In this document: positions 49,391 to 60,725 of the stretch, in pieces | Numbering within the stretch: the stretch's first letter is position 1 | How the letters are laid out: each line of letters starts with the position of its first letter | Assembly (NCBI GenBank): GCA_030159075.1 | Contig: BROG01000517.1 | Span: 62,001 to 126,000 of the forward strand | DNA: 64,000 bases | Origin: Atrina japonica | Lineage: Eukaryota; Mollusca; Bivalvia; Pterioida; Pinnidae | Direction of reading: 5' to 3' | Translations under genes and position numbers: made by a program | Notes under the pieces: generated by a model | What the model was told of the DNA's origin: nothing | Databases searched by the model: none | The model's input: only the letters and a program-made list of their open reading frames with translations

Positions 49391-50179
49391 CGCAAAATTG
49401 AATATTCCAAAAACTTGTATCATACATATGATATGAATAGAAACTCGTGACAGATCTCATATGTATATATATCTGTACTCATGCTATAATCCGATATATT
49501 CATTGGCTGAAACTGGACATGTGAAGACTGTATATATTCCATATTATGCTTCCACGGAAGGTAATTATGTCTTAGCTGACGTCACAATATAAATATGATC
49601 AATCACAAATTATTGGCGTCAGTAAGGACGATTCATTGAAGAGAAATAAAATGCGTATGCCCTATCAGAATGCTTTTACATTTATAATACACCGTTTAAA
49701 ATATTAGAAAACCTTACAAAAAGGGCAGTCGTACAGATATAAATCTTACAAAATCTTTGTTTGACCTAATATGGTATATACACAACCAATCACTCACATG
49801 GCATTGTGTAATGTATACAATGTTCTTTTAATTTCATTTACATTTCTGCATACTTCAACTTTCACACGGCCCCAGAAATTAACTTTTGATGGTTACACCC
49901 AAGTCCTTGACCCCGAATCTTGTCTCTGAGGTGGAATTTCAGTATCGTACACTCGTAATAATGAATGTTTCTATAAACATTTGTCCACTTATACAGATAT
50001 GTGTACAATGATTAAAATAGTTTTAGAAATATGTCACTATTGTATTTCTAAAAATAAACTTTAAGTATACCTTCAAGCATTTATTGGAACACAGGAGCCA
50101 AGTAACTGAATCCAGACATATGAAAATACAAATAACACAAATAAAATTATCAAAACTATTATTGGTATCGCTCACTTAC
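49391..50179. other. Intron, no exon recognised
   Basis: AT-rich DNA; no repeat or module was recognised. Confidence 0.4.
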
Positions 50180-50323
50180 CACATTGTAAAGGTTTATAAT
50201 AACAAAAATACACTATCGTTGCATTTTTGTCATATGATGTCATTGGTATGGAGCCATTTTCATATAGTGTTCCATTTTTCCTTACATTGTCGAAAGCAAA
50301 GTTTTCCACTGTATGAGTCATGC
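50180..50323 (-). CDS. ApeC domain, third exon
   Basis: The exon has 48 codons, TTTCAG/GCATG to TGTG/GTAAGT, phase 1 at both ends. It encodes MTHTVENFAFDNVRKNG, then SIPMTSYDKNATI and the closing YFCYYKPLQC. In apextrin-type proteins the ApeC domain ends in a similar x-F-C-Y-Y motif. It follows the second ApeC exon directly and joins in frame after CQTVRG. Two NxT/NxS sequons (NGT, NGS, NAT) are present. Confidence 0.85.
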
Positions 50324-51531
50324 CTGAAATAACAGAAATTGTTGTGTCTATGTATAAAATGAAAATCAACAAGACATTACATATGATCCGGCATTTGCCG
50401 AATAAGACGTCTTGTGCCGTTAATACTTCACAAACTAATTATATATTATAAAACTGTTTATGTAATCTTGCAGTTATGGAGTTGCATAACACACAGATCA
50501 TATGACCATATGTAATTATTGTACCAAAATGTATGTTTTCTCTTTTGCTTTTTCCTGTTTGATATTTAAACTTGTAACATGTTTCTATAAATTTCATACA
50601 AAATAACATTTAAAAACTACAACAAAATTTCAAATCAGTTATCCCTATAAACCATAAACACTAGTGCTTGTTTTTGCTATAATTTTGCAGGATACAAAGG
50701 TTTATCGTCTCATTTTGATAAGTGTAAATAAGGATTTGTTTAAATAAAGTATCGTATAAGTAGTACCCAAATTGGCCAGTTTTTAATGGCTTTTCGTTTG
50801 CTATAAAATGATTTGGTGTTTATGATGTTTTAGCTTTTCGCATTTATGAGACTGGAATCCTTCTGTAAATTGCTGGTACAAAATATATCGACCGTTGCCA
50901 GATAGAAAATATCATGCTGCAAATTTCACAATGAAAATGTGGCCGTGATTAACACATTGCAGCACCGATATTGGCCAGTACAAGTAAGACTAGTGTATGA
51001 ACAAATTAAATGTGATTTTTCAAATGCATTTGTCACAGTGGTGCTTTGAAGATAGATAAATGTACTATGAAAGTACGTGACTATTTATACAACATACGTG
51101 ATCAATTTTATGGGCAATTTCTTGATATAAATTTTCCCTTCTCTCGATTATTTTGCACAGAGCTGAAATTGGTCCACGATATATACCTACTGGTATATTT
51201 GGGGAAAAAAGCCAGGAAATGTGCAATATTTTATTTGAAACTACTCTGACACTGAGAAATACAGTTAATGGTATCAATCAATTGATATTTTCAAAGTATT
51301 TAATAGAAATTACTTGACAAGTAAACAACACTGGCCAATTTGGGTATTGTGCCAATTTGGGTGCAATTACGACAAACAAAAATAAAAACGTTTCATCGAT
51401 TTTGGCACGTCACTGTATATTTGGACTAAACATGAAAACAAATTAACATTGATATACTGTAACAATGGTTGTGACCATTTAATAATCGAATTATATGCAA
51501 TTGTTCTTTCTAACAAAAACTGAAATAATAC
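50324..51531. other. Intron between ApeC exons 2 and 3
   Basis: No additional exon or recognised repeat. The word TTTTGGCACGTCACTGTATAT at 51,400 has a weak echo at 47,960, suggesting some shared old repeat. Confidence 0.45.
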
Positions 51532-51744
51532 CTCTAACGGTCTGGCATCCACTCTTTCCCCTGAACAAGATGAACGGGAAGTCTCGAGGTAAAACTATTG
51601 GCTTATCTAAGTTTCCATCAGAACGACAACAAAAGTAAATTGTGGTATTTTTGTCGTAATATCCATCTGGTAAGGTTCCATTTATACCTGGTAAAACTTC
51701 CAAACCGTCAAAATCCTCAAATGTAATAAAGCCTTCTGTAAATG
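51532..51744 (-). CDS. ApeC domain, second exon
   Basis: The exon has 71 codons, TTGTAG/CATTT to AGAG/GTATTA, phase 1 at both ends. It encodes EGFITFEDFDG, NGTLPDGYYDKNTTIYFCCR (a hallmark of ApeC: G-x-L-P-D-G-x-Y-D-x-x-T-x-I-x-F-C-C-R), DGNLDKPIVLP, FPFILFRGKSGCQTVRG. A nearer AG (TTTACAG) would create a stop at the junction, which is why the upstream acceptor was chosen. Recognition of the family is very clear from these motifs. Confidence 0.93.
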
Positions 51745-51784
51745 CTACAATAAATGAATGCATTATAGCATCTGCTCATAAACC

Positions 51785-51830
51785 ACACACACACACTTGC
51801 ACGCACGCACGCACGCGCGCGCACTCGTAT
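51785..51830. repeat. (AC)n/(GC)n dinucleotide tract
   Basis: A short AC run passing into ACGC and GCGC repeats, about 40 bases upstream (on minus) of ApeC exon 2. Confidence 0.85.
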
Positions 51831-52259
51831 ATTTGTGTGTATTATTTTATAACTTTCAAATAAAAAAAAAATATAAGTACAATCTTTACTTATACCAACT
51901 TACAATTCGTGATAGTTAATGCTAGTTTTTAAAAATACAAATTTCTCCCCTCTTTATGTCTATTTCTCATTACTTTTTAGCTTTTGATTCCTTGCGATTC
52001 AGCACAACCTACGTTGCCATGTACAGTTACGTAAAACCTTTGATCATTTAGTACTAATTATATATATATATATAGAGTAGAATTCCGAACATGAGAACTC
52101 GGTCGTACAGAAAGAGGTGAAAGGTATTTATTCCTAATGTAAATGACAATGGATCGATTAACGATGCATATAATGTAAAGAAATGTATATAGAACAAATA
52201 TCGCTATAGCACATCAGAATTGATGAGTTTGTAGGTGCCTTATTATTTTTTGTATTTGT

Positions 52260-52260
<1 letters not shown>

Positions 52261-52354
<94 letters not shown>
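52261..52354. repeat. (CT)n microsatellite, 94 bases
   Basis: A pure CT run; on the transcribed minus strand it is (AG)n, starting about 67 bases after the donor of ApeC exon 1. Confidence 0.97.
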
Positions 52355-52356
<2 letters not shown>

Positions 52357-52421
52357 CTTTAGTGTAAAATTATATCTACAAAGTGAAATAAAACGAATAT
52401 GAATCTTAAGGCACGTCTTAC

Positions 52422-52712
52422 ATGCAGGACACGTTCCGTTTCGCCTCAGTATACAGTAGTCTCCGGGATCCCAGTAGGTTTGATATCGTGGTAGTTGTTG
52501 TTTGTCTTGAATGTCCACATGGGAGCAAAAGTGATGCTGGAAAGATGTTTCTGAATAATTACCGAAAGCATCAAACTGGGGAGAAACAAAAGAATGACCG
52601 AGACTGTAATGAAGTCGACTTCCTTTTTCAAATTCACCTGGTAAAGATCGCGGTGGACATCCATGTTTTGACATCAAAAAACCGTATTCTCCCTCCGGCC
52701 AATTCATTACAT
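52422..52712 (-). CDS. ApeC domain, first exon
   Basis: The exon has 97 codons, TTACAG/ATGTA to GCAT/GTAAGA, phase 1 at both ends. It encodes the ApeC start MNWPEGEYGFLMSKHGCP (W-P-x-G-x-Y-G ... G-C-P), a central FQHHFCS, and YWDPGDYCILRRNGTCPA. Together with the next two exons it gives a domain of about 215 residues with nine Cys, the usual ApeC size. Sea-urchin apextrin and amphioxus apextrin-like proteins carry this domain; amphioxus members are reported to bind bacterial cell-wall material. Here it sits between arrays of 4-Cys modules, with no MACPF domain in view. Confidence 0.92.
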
Positions 52713-53518
52713 CTGTAAAAGAAAATGTCATATTTTATATGTCAATACTATAAAATTCATTTGTTTTATATTTTTTATTTTTAAATTCCGTTAAGAATTT
52801 TCATTTATGTCCAGATTCCATAAACCTAGGGTGAAGTGTCATACATCATACCTGTGGTATTCATCAATGTCCTAATGGGTTAAGTCGAGTGCGATGCTAT
52901 TCGTTGCCCGAGATCATGGTTAATATCTCATGCAAAAGAAGAACTGTGATTTTCACTTTTATACTGGGTGCTTTGTGACGGAATAATCACTACATTTTAA
53001 CGGTGTTTAGGAATGAACCGAAAACGGGAATCAGATATGGACAAGTCAGTTGATAGGCAAACACTGTTGTCGACTAAACTAGGGCGCACGGTAATGATCA
53101 ATTTTGAGAAATTTGGTAATTTGTAGGGAATATTCTTAGTAGAGCTATAATCGTTTTAGAATACGAATTGGCTCATTTTAAATCTTAAAATCGGCACATC
53201 GGTAGTTAATTATTATTATGTACACCAAAATGCAATACAGTTGTCCTCATCATTTGTAACATCATTACCTGTTTACTCACTGCCATGCATAGTACAATGA
53301 CTTGATATTGTCTCGGGTAAAGATGTATGTTGGTAATCGGAAATAACGGTGACGTCCATGTCTTATGTCGGGTGAATAAGTTTGAAGTAAGTTTCAGGTA
53401 TGAGCCGGTGAGAAAATCATGGGCGAGTTTCCTGTTTTTGAAAAGTTAAATTGATTTAAACATTCGAGTTAAAAGGACTAAGTTAGATACGAAACAGTAA
53501 GTATTACATAATTCATAC
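52713..53518. other. Intron, no exon recognised
   Basis: No module pattern or known repeat was found on either strand. Confidence 0.45.
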
Positions 53519-53632
53519 CATTTTGTAGTTCAATATACCGAGTTTGCTTGTTCTCCTCAATACATTGATAAACAGAACACCCAACATTCCAAAACGAATG
53601 AAGAGATTTGCAATGATTTTCGACCATACAAC
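53519..53632 (-). CDS. 4-Cys module exon 4
   Basis: The exon has 38 codons, TTTCAG/GTTGT to AATG/GTATGA. The module reads GCMVENHCKSLHSFW and then CSVYQC, spacing C-x5-C-x10-C-x4-C. It is the last module before ApeC. Confidence 0.8.
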
Positions 53633-53869
53633 CTGAAAATGAACAAAATCAGCTTGAATATGATTTTAACTATTGCAGTACTTATTATCTAATTAGATTA
53701 AGAAACACAGAATTAAGCAATCCTATCAAAAACAAATTAAAAGTACGATGGCGATTAAAATTCAAAAAGATATCATATGTTAAATTATTAGAACGGAATT
53801 TTATTTACATTTTCTTTAAAAAATATCTGACTTTCTAAAAATCCTCTAAATGTCTGAAGAGATAAAATA

Positions 53870-54048
53870 CAGTAAAATCTGCTTTAGCGACCACCTGTAT
53901 ATAAAGACCACCTGGTCATAAAGACTATTTTGTTGTTGTCCCCAATAGTACTATTAGTGTACAAATCAGTTTCTATATAATGACAACTCCCTATAAGGAT
54001 TGGTTTTGTTGTATCCCTTAGACAGTCTTTATATACAGGTTTCACTGT
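53870..54048. mobile_element. Short inverted-repeat element (family M3), full copy
   Basis: It starts CAGTAAAATCTGCTTTAGCG and ends AGGTTTCACTG with TA on each side; inner arms TATATAAAGACC and AGTCTTTATATACAGG also pair. It lies 13 bases from the donor of exon 3. A deleted relative is at 39,567. Confidence 0.82.
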
Positions 54049-54061
54049 ATTAGTAAAATAC

Positions 54062-54178
54062 CTTTCGAAACAGTCGTTATCTCATAGCAGTCGTCTACTA
54101 TTTGACACTCCACTATATCGCAGTTAATTTGTGATCGCTGTCCAAACTTAAGACAGTTCCCATTACGATCAAGACAAC
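54062..54178 (-). CDS. 4-Cys module exon 3
   Basis: The exon has 39 codons, TCATAG/GTTGT to AAAG/GTATTT. The module reads GCLDRNGNCLKFGQRS and then CDIVEC, spacing C-x6-C-x10-C-x4-C, with one extra Cys in the tail (DDCYEITT). Confidence 0.8.
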
Positions 54179-54189
54179 CTATGAATAAC

Positions 54190-54310
54190 ATAAAAATGGA
54201 GAAGTACCAATGGATAATCGAAATTTAAAACCCATTACAATATAACAAATTGGATAAAAATGGTCTCAATATGAGGAATAATTCCGAATCCGAAACAAGA
54301 TGGGACTAAG
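54190..54310 (-). mobile_element. Retroelement trailer fragment, subfamily B
   Basis: GAAGTACCAATGGATAATCG and ATGGTCTCAATATGAGGAAT match 27,048 to 27,130 in the same orientation. It begins only about 12 bases from the acceptor of exon 3. Confidence 0.65.
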
Positions 54311-54639
54311 ATTTCAAACTTAAGCCACTAGAACACTTTGAGTTCTTTAATTAAACCTAGACAGAAATTGCAAAAATATAAGACTTTTATTTCTCTATAT
54401 CAATTCATGTTGCAGAGTTATTTTCAAGTATTTTCGCAAAACATAAGTTAAGGATGATCCACTGTTTGATTACGTCATAGTTACATTAGGGGAGATAACT
54501 ATTGAAGTACAGCAATTTTGATTCTGTCAGATTCTGCTGAATATAAGTGTATAGAGGTATTTCGATGATATTTTTAATGAAATTTAGCAGTTCTAGGTAT
54601 TTTGGTAAGATGAAGTCAATGTGTTACATAAAGGTTGTT

Positions 54640-55345
54640 TGCCATGGTAACAAAATAAAAGCCTGTGATTTGTCAAAATTTTGATATAGTCAGATTTACA
54701 TGAAAATGGTACTTTGGGGTATTTTTGTATTATGAAAGTGTCAGTTGCTATGGTAACAAAATAAATGCCACTGATTGGTCAAAACAAAGATATTTTCAGA
54801 TTTTGCTCTTTATATCTTGTATTGGCAATGTGCCAATACTATTTCTCTAAAAACGGAGGTATTACTTAGCCATGTATACTGAAAATTAACATGAGTAGAT
54901 ATCTATTTCTTTTGTTTAAAAAAAATAACAAATTGTATTAATAAAAGAAACCTGTCAGAGTAGTTTTACATACAAACTTATTTTACCATTGCTCTTTATA
55001 TTCTGTATTGACACAATTTTGGGGAAAAACAAGGGGGTGGGGTACTACTAAGCCGTGTATACCGATATGGATAGATATTTATTTCTTTTGTTTAAACAAC
55101 ATATAATAACTTGTATTAATAAAAGAAACTTATTTAACTAGTATTGCACACATTCTTATTTCACCATTTCACTTTATATTGTGTATTGGTACAAATGTTT
55201 GGGAAACACAGGGGGTACTACTAAGCCATATTTACTGAACTCTAATATGGATAGATACTTCTTTCTTTTTATCATACAACGTATGTTGTATTAATGACAG
55301 AAACCTGTTAAACTAATTTTGCACACATTTATTTTGTTACATCTA
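54640..55345. repeat. Tandem repeats of about 107 and 188 bp
   Basis: CATGGTAACAAAATAAA.GCC recurs at 54,642 and 54,749. Then a unit containing TACTACTAAGCC, ATAGATA..TTTCTTTTGTTTAAA and TTGTATTAATAAAAGAAACC occurs about three times between 54,800 and 55,345 with a spacing of 180 to 190 bases. Confidence 0.8.
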
Positions 55346-56454
55346 TTTATTTATGCAACTGATCTATATTTTTCTCTGCCAAATTACACTATAGGATAGC
55401 CCAGATAGGCTACTGTTTTGTTAATTAGAGCTTTGTATGCTATGAGCTATGAATTTGCTTATTTTGAAGAAAAGTTAGTGTTTTGACAAAATAAAATCAG
55501 TTTTGTATCAGTCAATGCCCATAATTAAGTTAATATGTCAAAAATGATGGTGTCATATATGAATTCATTGTTTTCCTTTTTGTACAGTTTTATAAGGATA
55601 TTACACATCAACATCAAATCAATGTACAAAATTAGATAATATGGATAACACCTGCTTTTTTGCTTTACATTAGTATGTTTTGGGTATATTCGGTGAAAAC
55701 AGAAAGAATTTTAAGGTTTGCATACATACATTCATTAGAATTCCTTAATAGGGGATCATCATTAATATTAAATATCCTTAACGTTATATATTCCATGGTC
55801 GTATTGAACTTTGTATTTGAACTGTATGGTCGCACATTTTTGTAATAAACTATAAGAATATACATGACTGACAGTTCTTACTTCCATGGTTCAAAGATTT
55901 TTTATTCTTTTTTTACAGAGGATGCTGAGGACCCCTAAGGTATTGACAAGCTACACACATTATGTCGCCACAATACAACTTATGATATAGAATTAGAATG
56001 TGGCACTTAGTTATATCAGACTTGATATAGATCTACATACTAAACATTCAAGATTCTTTTCTTCGAAATGAACTTGCTTTGCCATACCCTAAAGTCAGGG
56101 GTTAATTCTATTAATATATTTCCGGTTATGAGTGGAGTTTAGAAACTCAAATCACCATGACGACAATAATCTAACAGGGAGACTAGATGTTACTAAAGTA
56201 AATAGGAAATAGTAAATGAATCAATTCACGAACAAAATAGTGTATACCTAGAAGTTTTCGCCCTGATTATCTGCGCCCTTTTACAGAAGATATATTTACC
56301 CTATCTTAAATCCGCCCTAAATTACATAAACCCATACAAAACATACATAAAGACATGAGTGAGAAACTATTTTCCGTGAAAATTTCGCTTTCATTTTATA
56401 TTCGCCGTTTCGTCTAAGTACGAAAATTAAACGGCTGCTAGAATGTATACATAC
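55346..56454. other. Intron, no exon recognised
   Basis: No module pattern. The words CCATACCCTAAAGTCAGGGG at 56,090 recall the palindromic element at 20.2 kb. Confidence 0.4.
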
Positions 56455-56568
56455 CTCCTTCTATCAAGTTGTAATAGGCAGTATTTCCAGAGCCATAACA
56501 TTGGTAAGAAAAACACTTTTCTGTCCATGTTGAGTTCACATCTTTACACTCGTTATTGAACATGCAAC
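56455..56568 (-). CDS. 4-Cys module exon 2
   Basis: The exon has 38 codons, TCGTAG/GTTGC to GGAG/GTATGT. The module reads GCMFNNECKDVNSTW and then CFSYQC, spacing C-x5-C-x10-C-x4-C, with an NST sequon. A 7.2 kb intron separates it from exon 1. Confidence 0.8.
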
Positions 56569-58665
56569 CTACGAAATAAAATATCTTATAAATACATCTG
56601 AAACCTGAAATAAAATAAGATATATATAAATGGATATGATATGTTTGTCATATCATTGGATTCTATGTTTCTGTCATTTTTATTAAAATAAAGGTCTTCT
56701 TACATTTAGATGATACAAATCATTTTATAATGCTTTTACCTTTTTCGACAGTTTTAGAAAAAATTCTGCAACAATTCTACAGATTGTAAATAATTGCGAC
56801 ATGGCAGTTCAATGTCACATTTCGTCATATTGACATCATATGTCAACAATCTCTTTACGCAAGTTTTGCCAAGTCTAAAACTATTAGACCTACTTCAGTT
56901 GAATATAATATGATTCAAACGCATGGAATAATAATCGGAGGAATGGTTTTAAGAATCACATTTGTATCAAGATTGTACAAGTTTTAGTAAAGCAATGATA
57001 CTTTTAAAAGAAAATGTTTGAAGTAGACCAGGGTCACACAGTTATTTACCATTTCAAAGCTACATACCACAATACACTGGGTCTTTAACAATAGCAAGGG
57101 ACTCGCCACACAGGGATTAAGGTATTAATTGCAGTGGCCAATTTCAATTAAGCATATTTTAATTAATTTCAAATGTATTGACATTTTCTGTCGTCGCAGC
57201 GAGCTGAGTCGATTCAATGTTATGTTTATGTTATGTTGTAATTTGACGTCTTAGACAATTTCGGTTTTGCGGCAAAATTATGTACCCAGTATACAGCACA
57301 GTACAAAAAAAAACCAATTAATTTTCAATATCGGATATCAGGGAGAGTTGAATCGAGAAATCTCCTCATTAGAACTGCATAATTGGATTATTCAGTCTTT
57401 GAAATAACTCACACCATTTTATTGGACAACTCATAATATGTACAAACACCTAGTTTAATGTATCATGGATGTGTGTATAAGTATTTTATTTAATACCAAC
57501 TACCATAAATTTTATGTATTTACATCATCGCATCAGGAAAACTTGCATTAAAGGTCACCATTGTATTAAGGATACCTGTCTATAAAGGTCATTCCAACCT
57601 AACCTTTGTTAACTTTTTAATAATGAATGCACCTATCTTTAAATGGTGTCTTTCTATATCGGCTATTTTTGTCTGTGCCTGTGGCCTTTTAAACAAGTTT
57701 AGTGACAAGGCAATACATATTTGGCGAATCAGTTGCAATTAAGGATTGTTTTTCATTTTTTAAAACCATTGGGTATAAATGCAATGGGTTATGTAAAAAA
57801 AATTCTGCGCAGCACGAAGTGATATGGAAAATTTTGAATAAGTGTCAGATTTGTTTTTAAGTTATTTTAAAATATCCGTCTGCTTGGTAACCGGAAGGTT
57901 AAATTTGTCAGAAAAGAATTGAAAATGCAAATAGCCGCGCCCATGAGTATGCTGTATAATGTATTTACAACGAATTAGCGTTTGAATTCTGATATATTAT
58001 TAATGGGATATACCATAGAAAATTTGAGTGTGACGAGAAGGGAGACAGCTTATATTCATTCATGACAACTGAAAGTAGCCATTTTATTTGACATTTTCTA
58101 CCAATCAGCTGGGAACCATGATGACTGATTGGTACGTAACTTACGTAAGTGTTTCACACGGCCTGATTTCACACGATGCGAGTGACGAACTGTTTCTGAA
58201 TATCCGGTAAAGGCAAACAAATCGACCTGTCTATCAGATATGCTTGACAAAGTTGCACTAGGCCTAACTCTCTTTTTTCTGTTGTAACTACGAAGCGAAC
58301 TTTCGTACATATCTGTTCATTTCTGTAGTAAAACATTGTCTTTCTCAATAAAATGATTTTATCTGCCTATGTATTTGTAAATTTGAGTTATGTTTCACCA
58401 AATGAAATGTTGATTTACCCGTTCGATACCACTTGTTGAGTTTTTTTACTACTTGTGAGTTGTTTACTAAGTGTGATCGGTCAATAAGGGGTGCTTTTTC
58501 ATCCATTATCCCACTTCTGGATTTCCAGTGGTCCATGTTTGTCCAGTGGCCACCAGATTTCTATATTGTACTGTGGGAATCGTGAAGATTAATACTTTGG
58601 TATTTGTGATTTATATATTTTCATTTCTAAGTCATTAAAGACTTACATATTTATCATTTAACTGT
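56569..58665. other. Intron, no exon recognised
   Basis: At 57,540 to 57,680 weak echoes of the M3 elements (AAAGGTCACC, CTGTCTATAAAGGTCATT) suggest an old copy. A small basic frame at 58,098 to 58,310 (minus) has no recognisable domain. Confidence 0.4.
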
Positions 58666-58855
58666 TGGGGGCCTCCGTGACCGAATGGCTAAAGCATCGT
58701 TCTTTGAACGATGAAGCTTTTTACTTCCGGTCAACGCAGCTTCGATCCCCTTTCGAACCATAGCTGGTTTTTGCGATAAAGTTTGTCAGTTACCATAAGG
58801 AAGGTCAGTGGTTTCTTCTCAGATATATTGTAATATTATAAATAAAATTCAGATA
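58666..58855 (+). mobile_element. tRNA-derived SINE (family T), third copy
   Basis: A-box-like TGACCGAATGG at 58,678 and B-box-like GCTTCGATCCC at 58,739, followed by the diverged body (AAAGTTTGTCAGTTACC, GGTCAGTGGTTTCTTC). It ends at the start of a retroelement trailer. Confidence 0.72.
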
Positions 58856-59520
58856 CCAAAGTATAAATCAATAGAATGCCCATGACATAGATACAAATCC
58901 GGTAAAAATGGACAAACACGGACCTCTGGAAACCAAGAGGTGGGATCAGGTGCCATGGAGGAGTAAGCATCCCCTGTCGACCGGTCACACCCGCCGTGAG
59001 TCCACAGTCAAGTCCAATGAAACATGTGAGGATTGTATCCTCGTCACAATTGGTACAGACGTCTCAGCAACCGCCAACGAAAAGGCAACTCAACATTTCA
59101 CTAAGTGAAACAGAGTAGTCGCAAACAAGACTATTATACCGACCGTAAAATTTGCGGAACGTTGACATTAAACGCGGTTTTTGATATCCCTGTGTCAATA
59201 ATTTGTCAGTGAGTAGTTTGCCTCTGTATATGAAATCTTCATATGTTGTACACGCCCTGGCATATCGGATCATTTGTGAAATATAAACTCCATATGCAGG
59301 TGACTGAGGTATATTACTACTTAAATGTTGAAAATTTACGTTGGGAAAACCGAGATCGCCGCGTTTATCGTATAGTTTAGTTGCCAATGTCCCGTCTGTG
59401 TTTAAATTAAGTAAAATGTCTAAGTATGAAGCGTGTGTGCTTGATTCTGTTGTATCTTTAATTTCTAGTTCGCTGGGATATATCGCATTGACATATGTAT
59501 GAAAATTGTCATTATTAATT
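58856..59520 (-). pseudogene. Retroelement RT C-terminal half and trailer, subfamily A
   Basis: A long minus-strand frame reads VNAIYPSELEIKDTTESSTH, ASYLDILLNLN, YDKRGDLGFPNVNFQHLSSN, AYGVYISQMIRYARA, YRGKLLTDKLLTQGYQKPRL, FRKFYGRYNSLV and LSEMLSCLFVGGC, then the trailer GLTAGVTGRQGML. It is almost unbroken, so this is one of the younger copies. The catalytic region is missing because the copy starts inside RT; SINE tail sequence abuts it at 59,525. Confidence 0.82.
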
Positions 59521-59524
59521 GACA

Positions 59525-59562
59525 AAACCGGGTTCTCTCCTCCACCATTAAAAGCTGTTCGC
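59525..59562 (+). mobile_element. Fragment of a family T SINE tail
   Basis: GGTTCTCTCCTCCACCATTA and the following GCTG match the end of the SINE at 40,912 to 40,935. The fragment fuses in frame with the neighbouring RT remnant, which is a coincidence of reading frame. Confidence 0.65.
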
Positions 59563-60054
59563 CTCCCATATAACCGTAAAAACATTAAAGGATTTCTGCC
59601 TATCACATTCCACTTCTGTTAGTCAGACACTCTTCCGTTTAGTCACTTTGAGTCATATGATAAATAATCAGTTCAAAGTTTACCTGTGCATTTGAAATCA
59701 TATTTTGATTTAAGTTTCAATAACATTATATCAGTCAAGCCGTGTAAAATGTTTTATATCATAACACGTATGATAAACCATGAAAAAGCGGCAGATCAAA
59801 TGGAAACACAGTTGTTTGAAGTTTTCATGTTAATCACAAGTGGTTAACACACTCCGAGAATTTTCATTGGTCGAAATAGGAATGTGATTGTTGACTCATT
59901 GATTGAGCTTGCACTACTACTGTAACAAAAACGTTTGTAAATGAAGTTGCATCGAGCCAGTTGTTGGCGAATAAAGTAATTGGAGGGAAAGGGGTCCGTT
60001 TTTGTATTCTCTAACAATGTTGGGTCAACATATTGATGTAATCTGAGGAATTGT
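59563..60054. other. Intron, no exon recognised
   Basis: No recognised repeat or module pattern. Confidence 0.4.
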
Positions 60055-60310
60055 GATTGAAGCGAGGTACAGGTTTGACCCGATCATGAGTGTCCGGGAC
60101 TAATGGTGTTTCGACATGATGTAGGCTCCATACTACGCAAGTTTTCAGTTATGGTAGAAACAGGCTCAACAAACTGTGTAAGTTGATTATCATGTTTATA
60201 TAACTCTCGTTAGTTAATTTTCAAAATCTAAAAAGAATAAATTAACTAATTAACTAACTCGTGTTAGATAAACATGATAATCAACTAACACTCGTTGTTA
60301 AATCTCTATT
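60055..60310. repeat. Dispersed repeat with a terminal palindrome (family F), copy 2
   Basis: TTTTCAGTTATGGTAGAAAC, then AGTTGATTATCATGTTTATA mirrored by TAGATAAACATGATAATCAA, matches 3,460 to 3,745 in order. The inner palindrome is shorter here. Confidence 0.75.
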
Positions 60311-60725
60311 TAACCTTTTGACTGGCTTAACAATTCGCGTAGTTTGATTTTGTATTGTGTATACAGCAGCTGTTAATAAAACATAAAAACCTATCGACAT
60401 TTTGTTTTCCATGTTTGATATTATACATTGAAAGAACTATACACATCCATTTGTGTAGTGGCATTCTATTATCTATCACAAAACATTCAGATTCAAAAGA
60501 TTTTTACAAACATGTTACACGATTGATTCTAATGCGAATTACTAGACACATTTGAAATATGAAATACCAAGTGTGATGATAAATAAGCTTACAAAAACGG
60601 CTGATATTGTAAATCGAATTACCGACAGGTTTACCTGAGTTACTTCTGAACATTGAATTTAAAAAAAAATCGAAAACATTAAACATGACTATAACGAACC
60701 CCTGTATAACGAATCATTATATTTA

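Noticed and set aside
51736..51742. Acceptor TTTACAG just inside ApeC exon 2
   Set aside because: Joining there after the preceding donor makes an immediate stop codon; the acceptor nine bases upstream keeps the frame and the ApeC motif.
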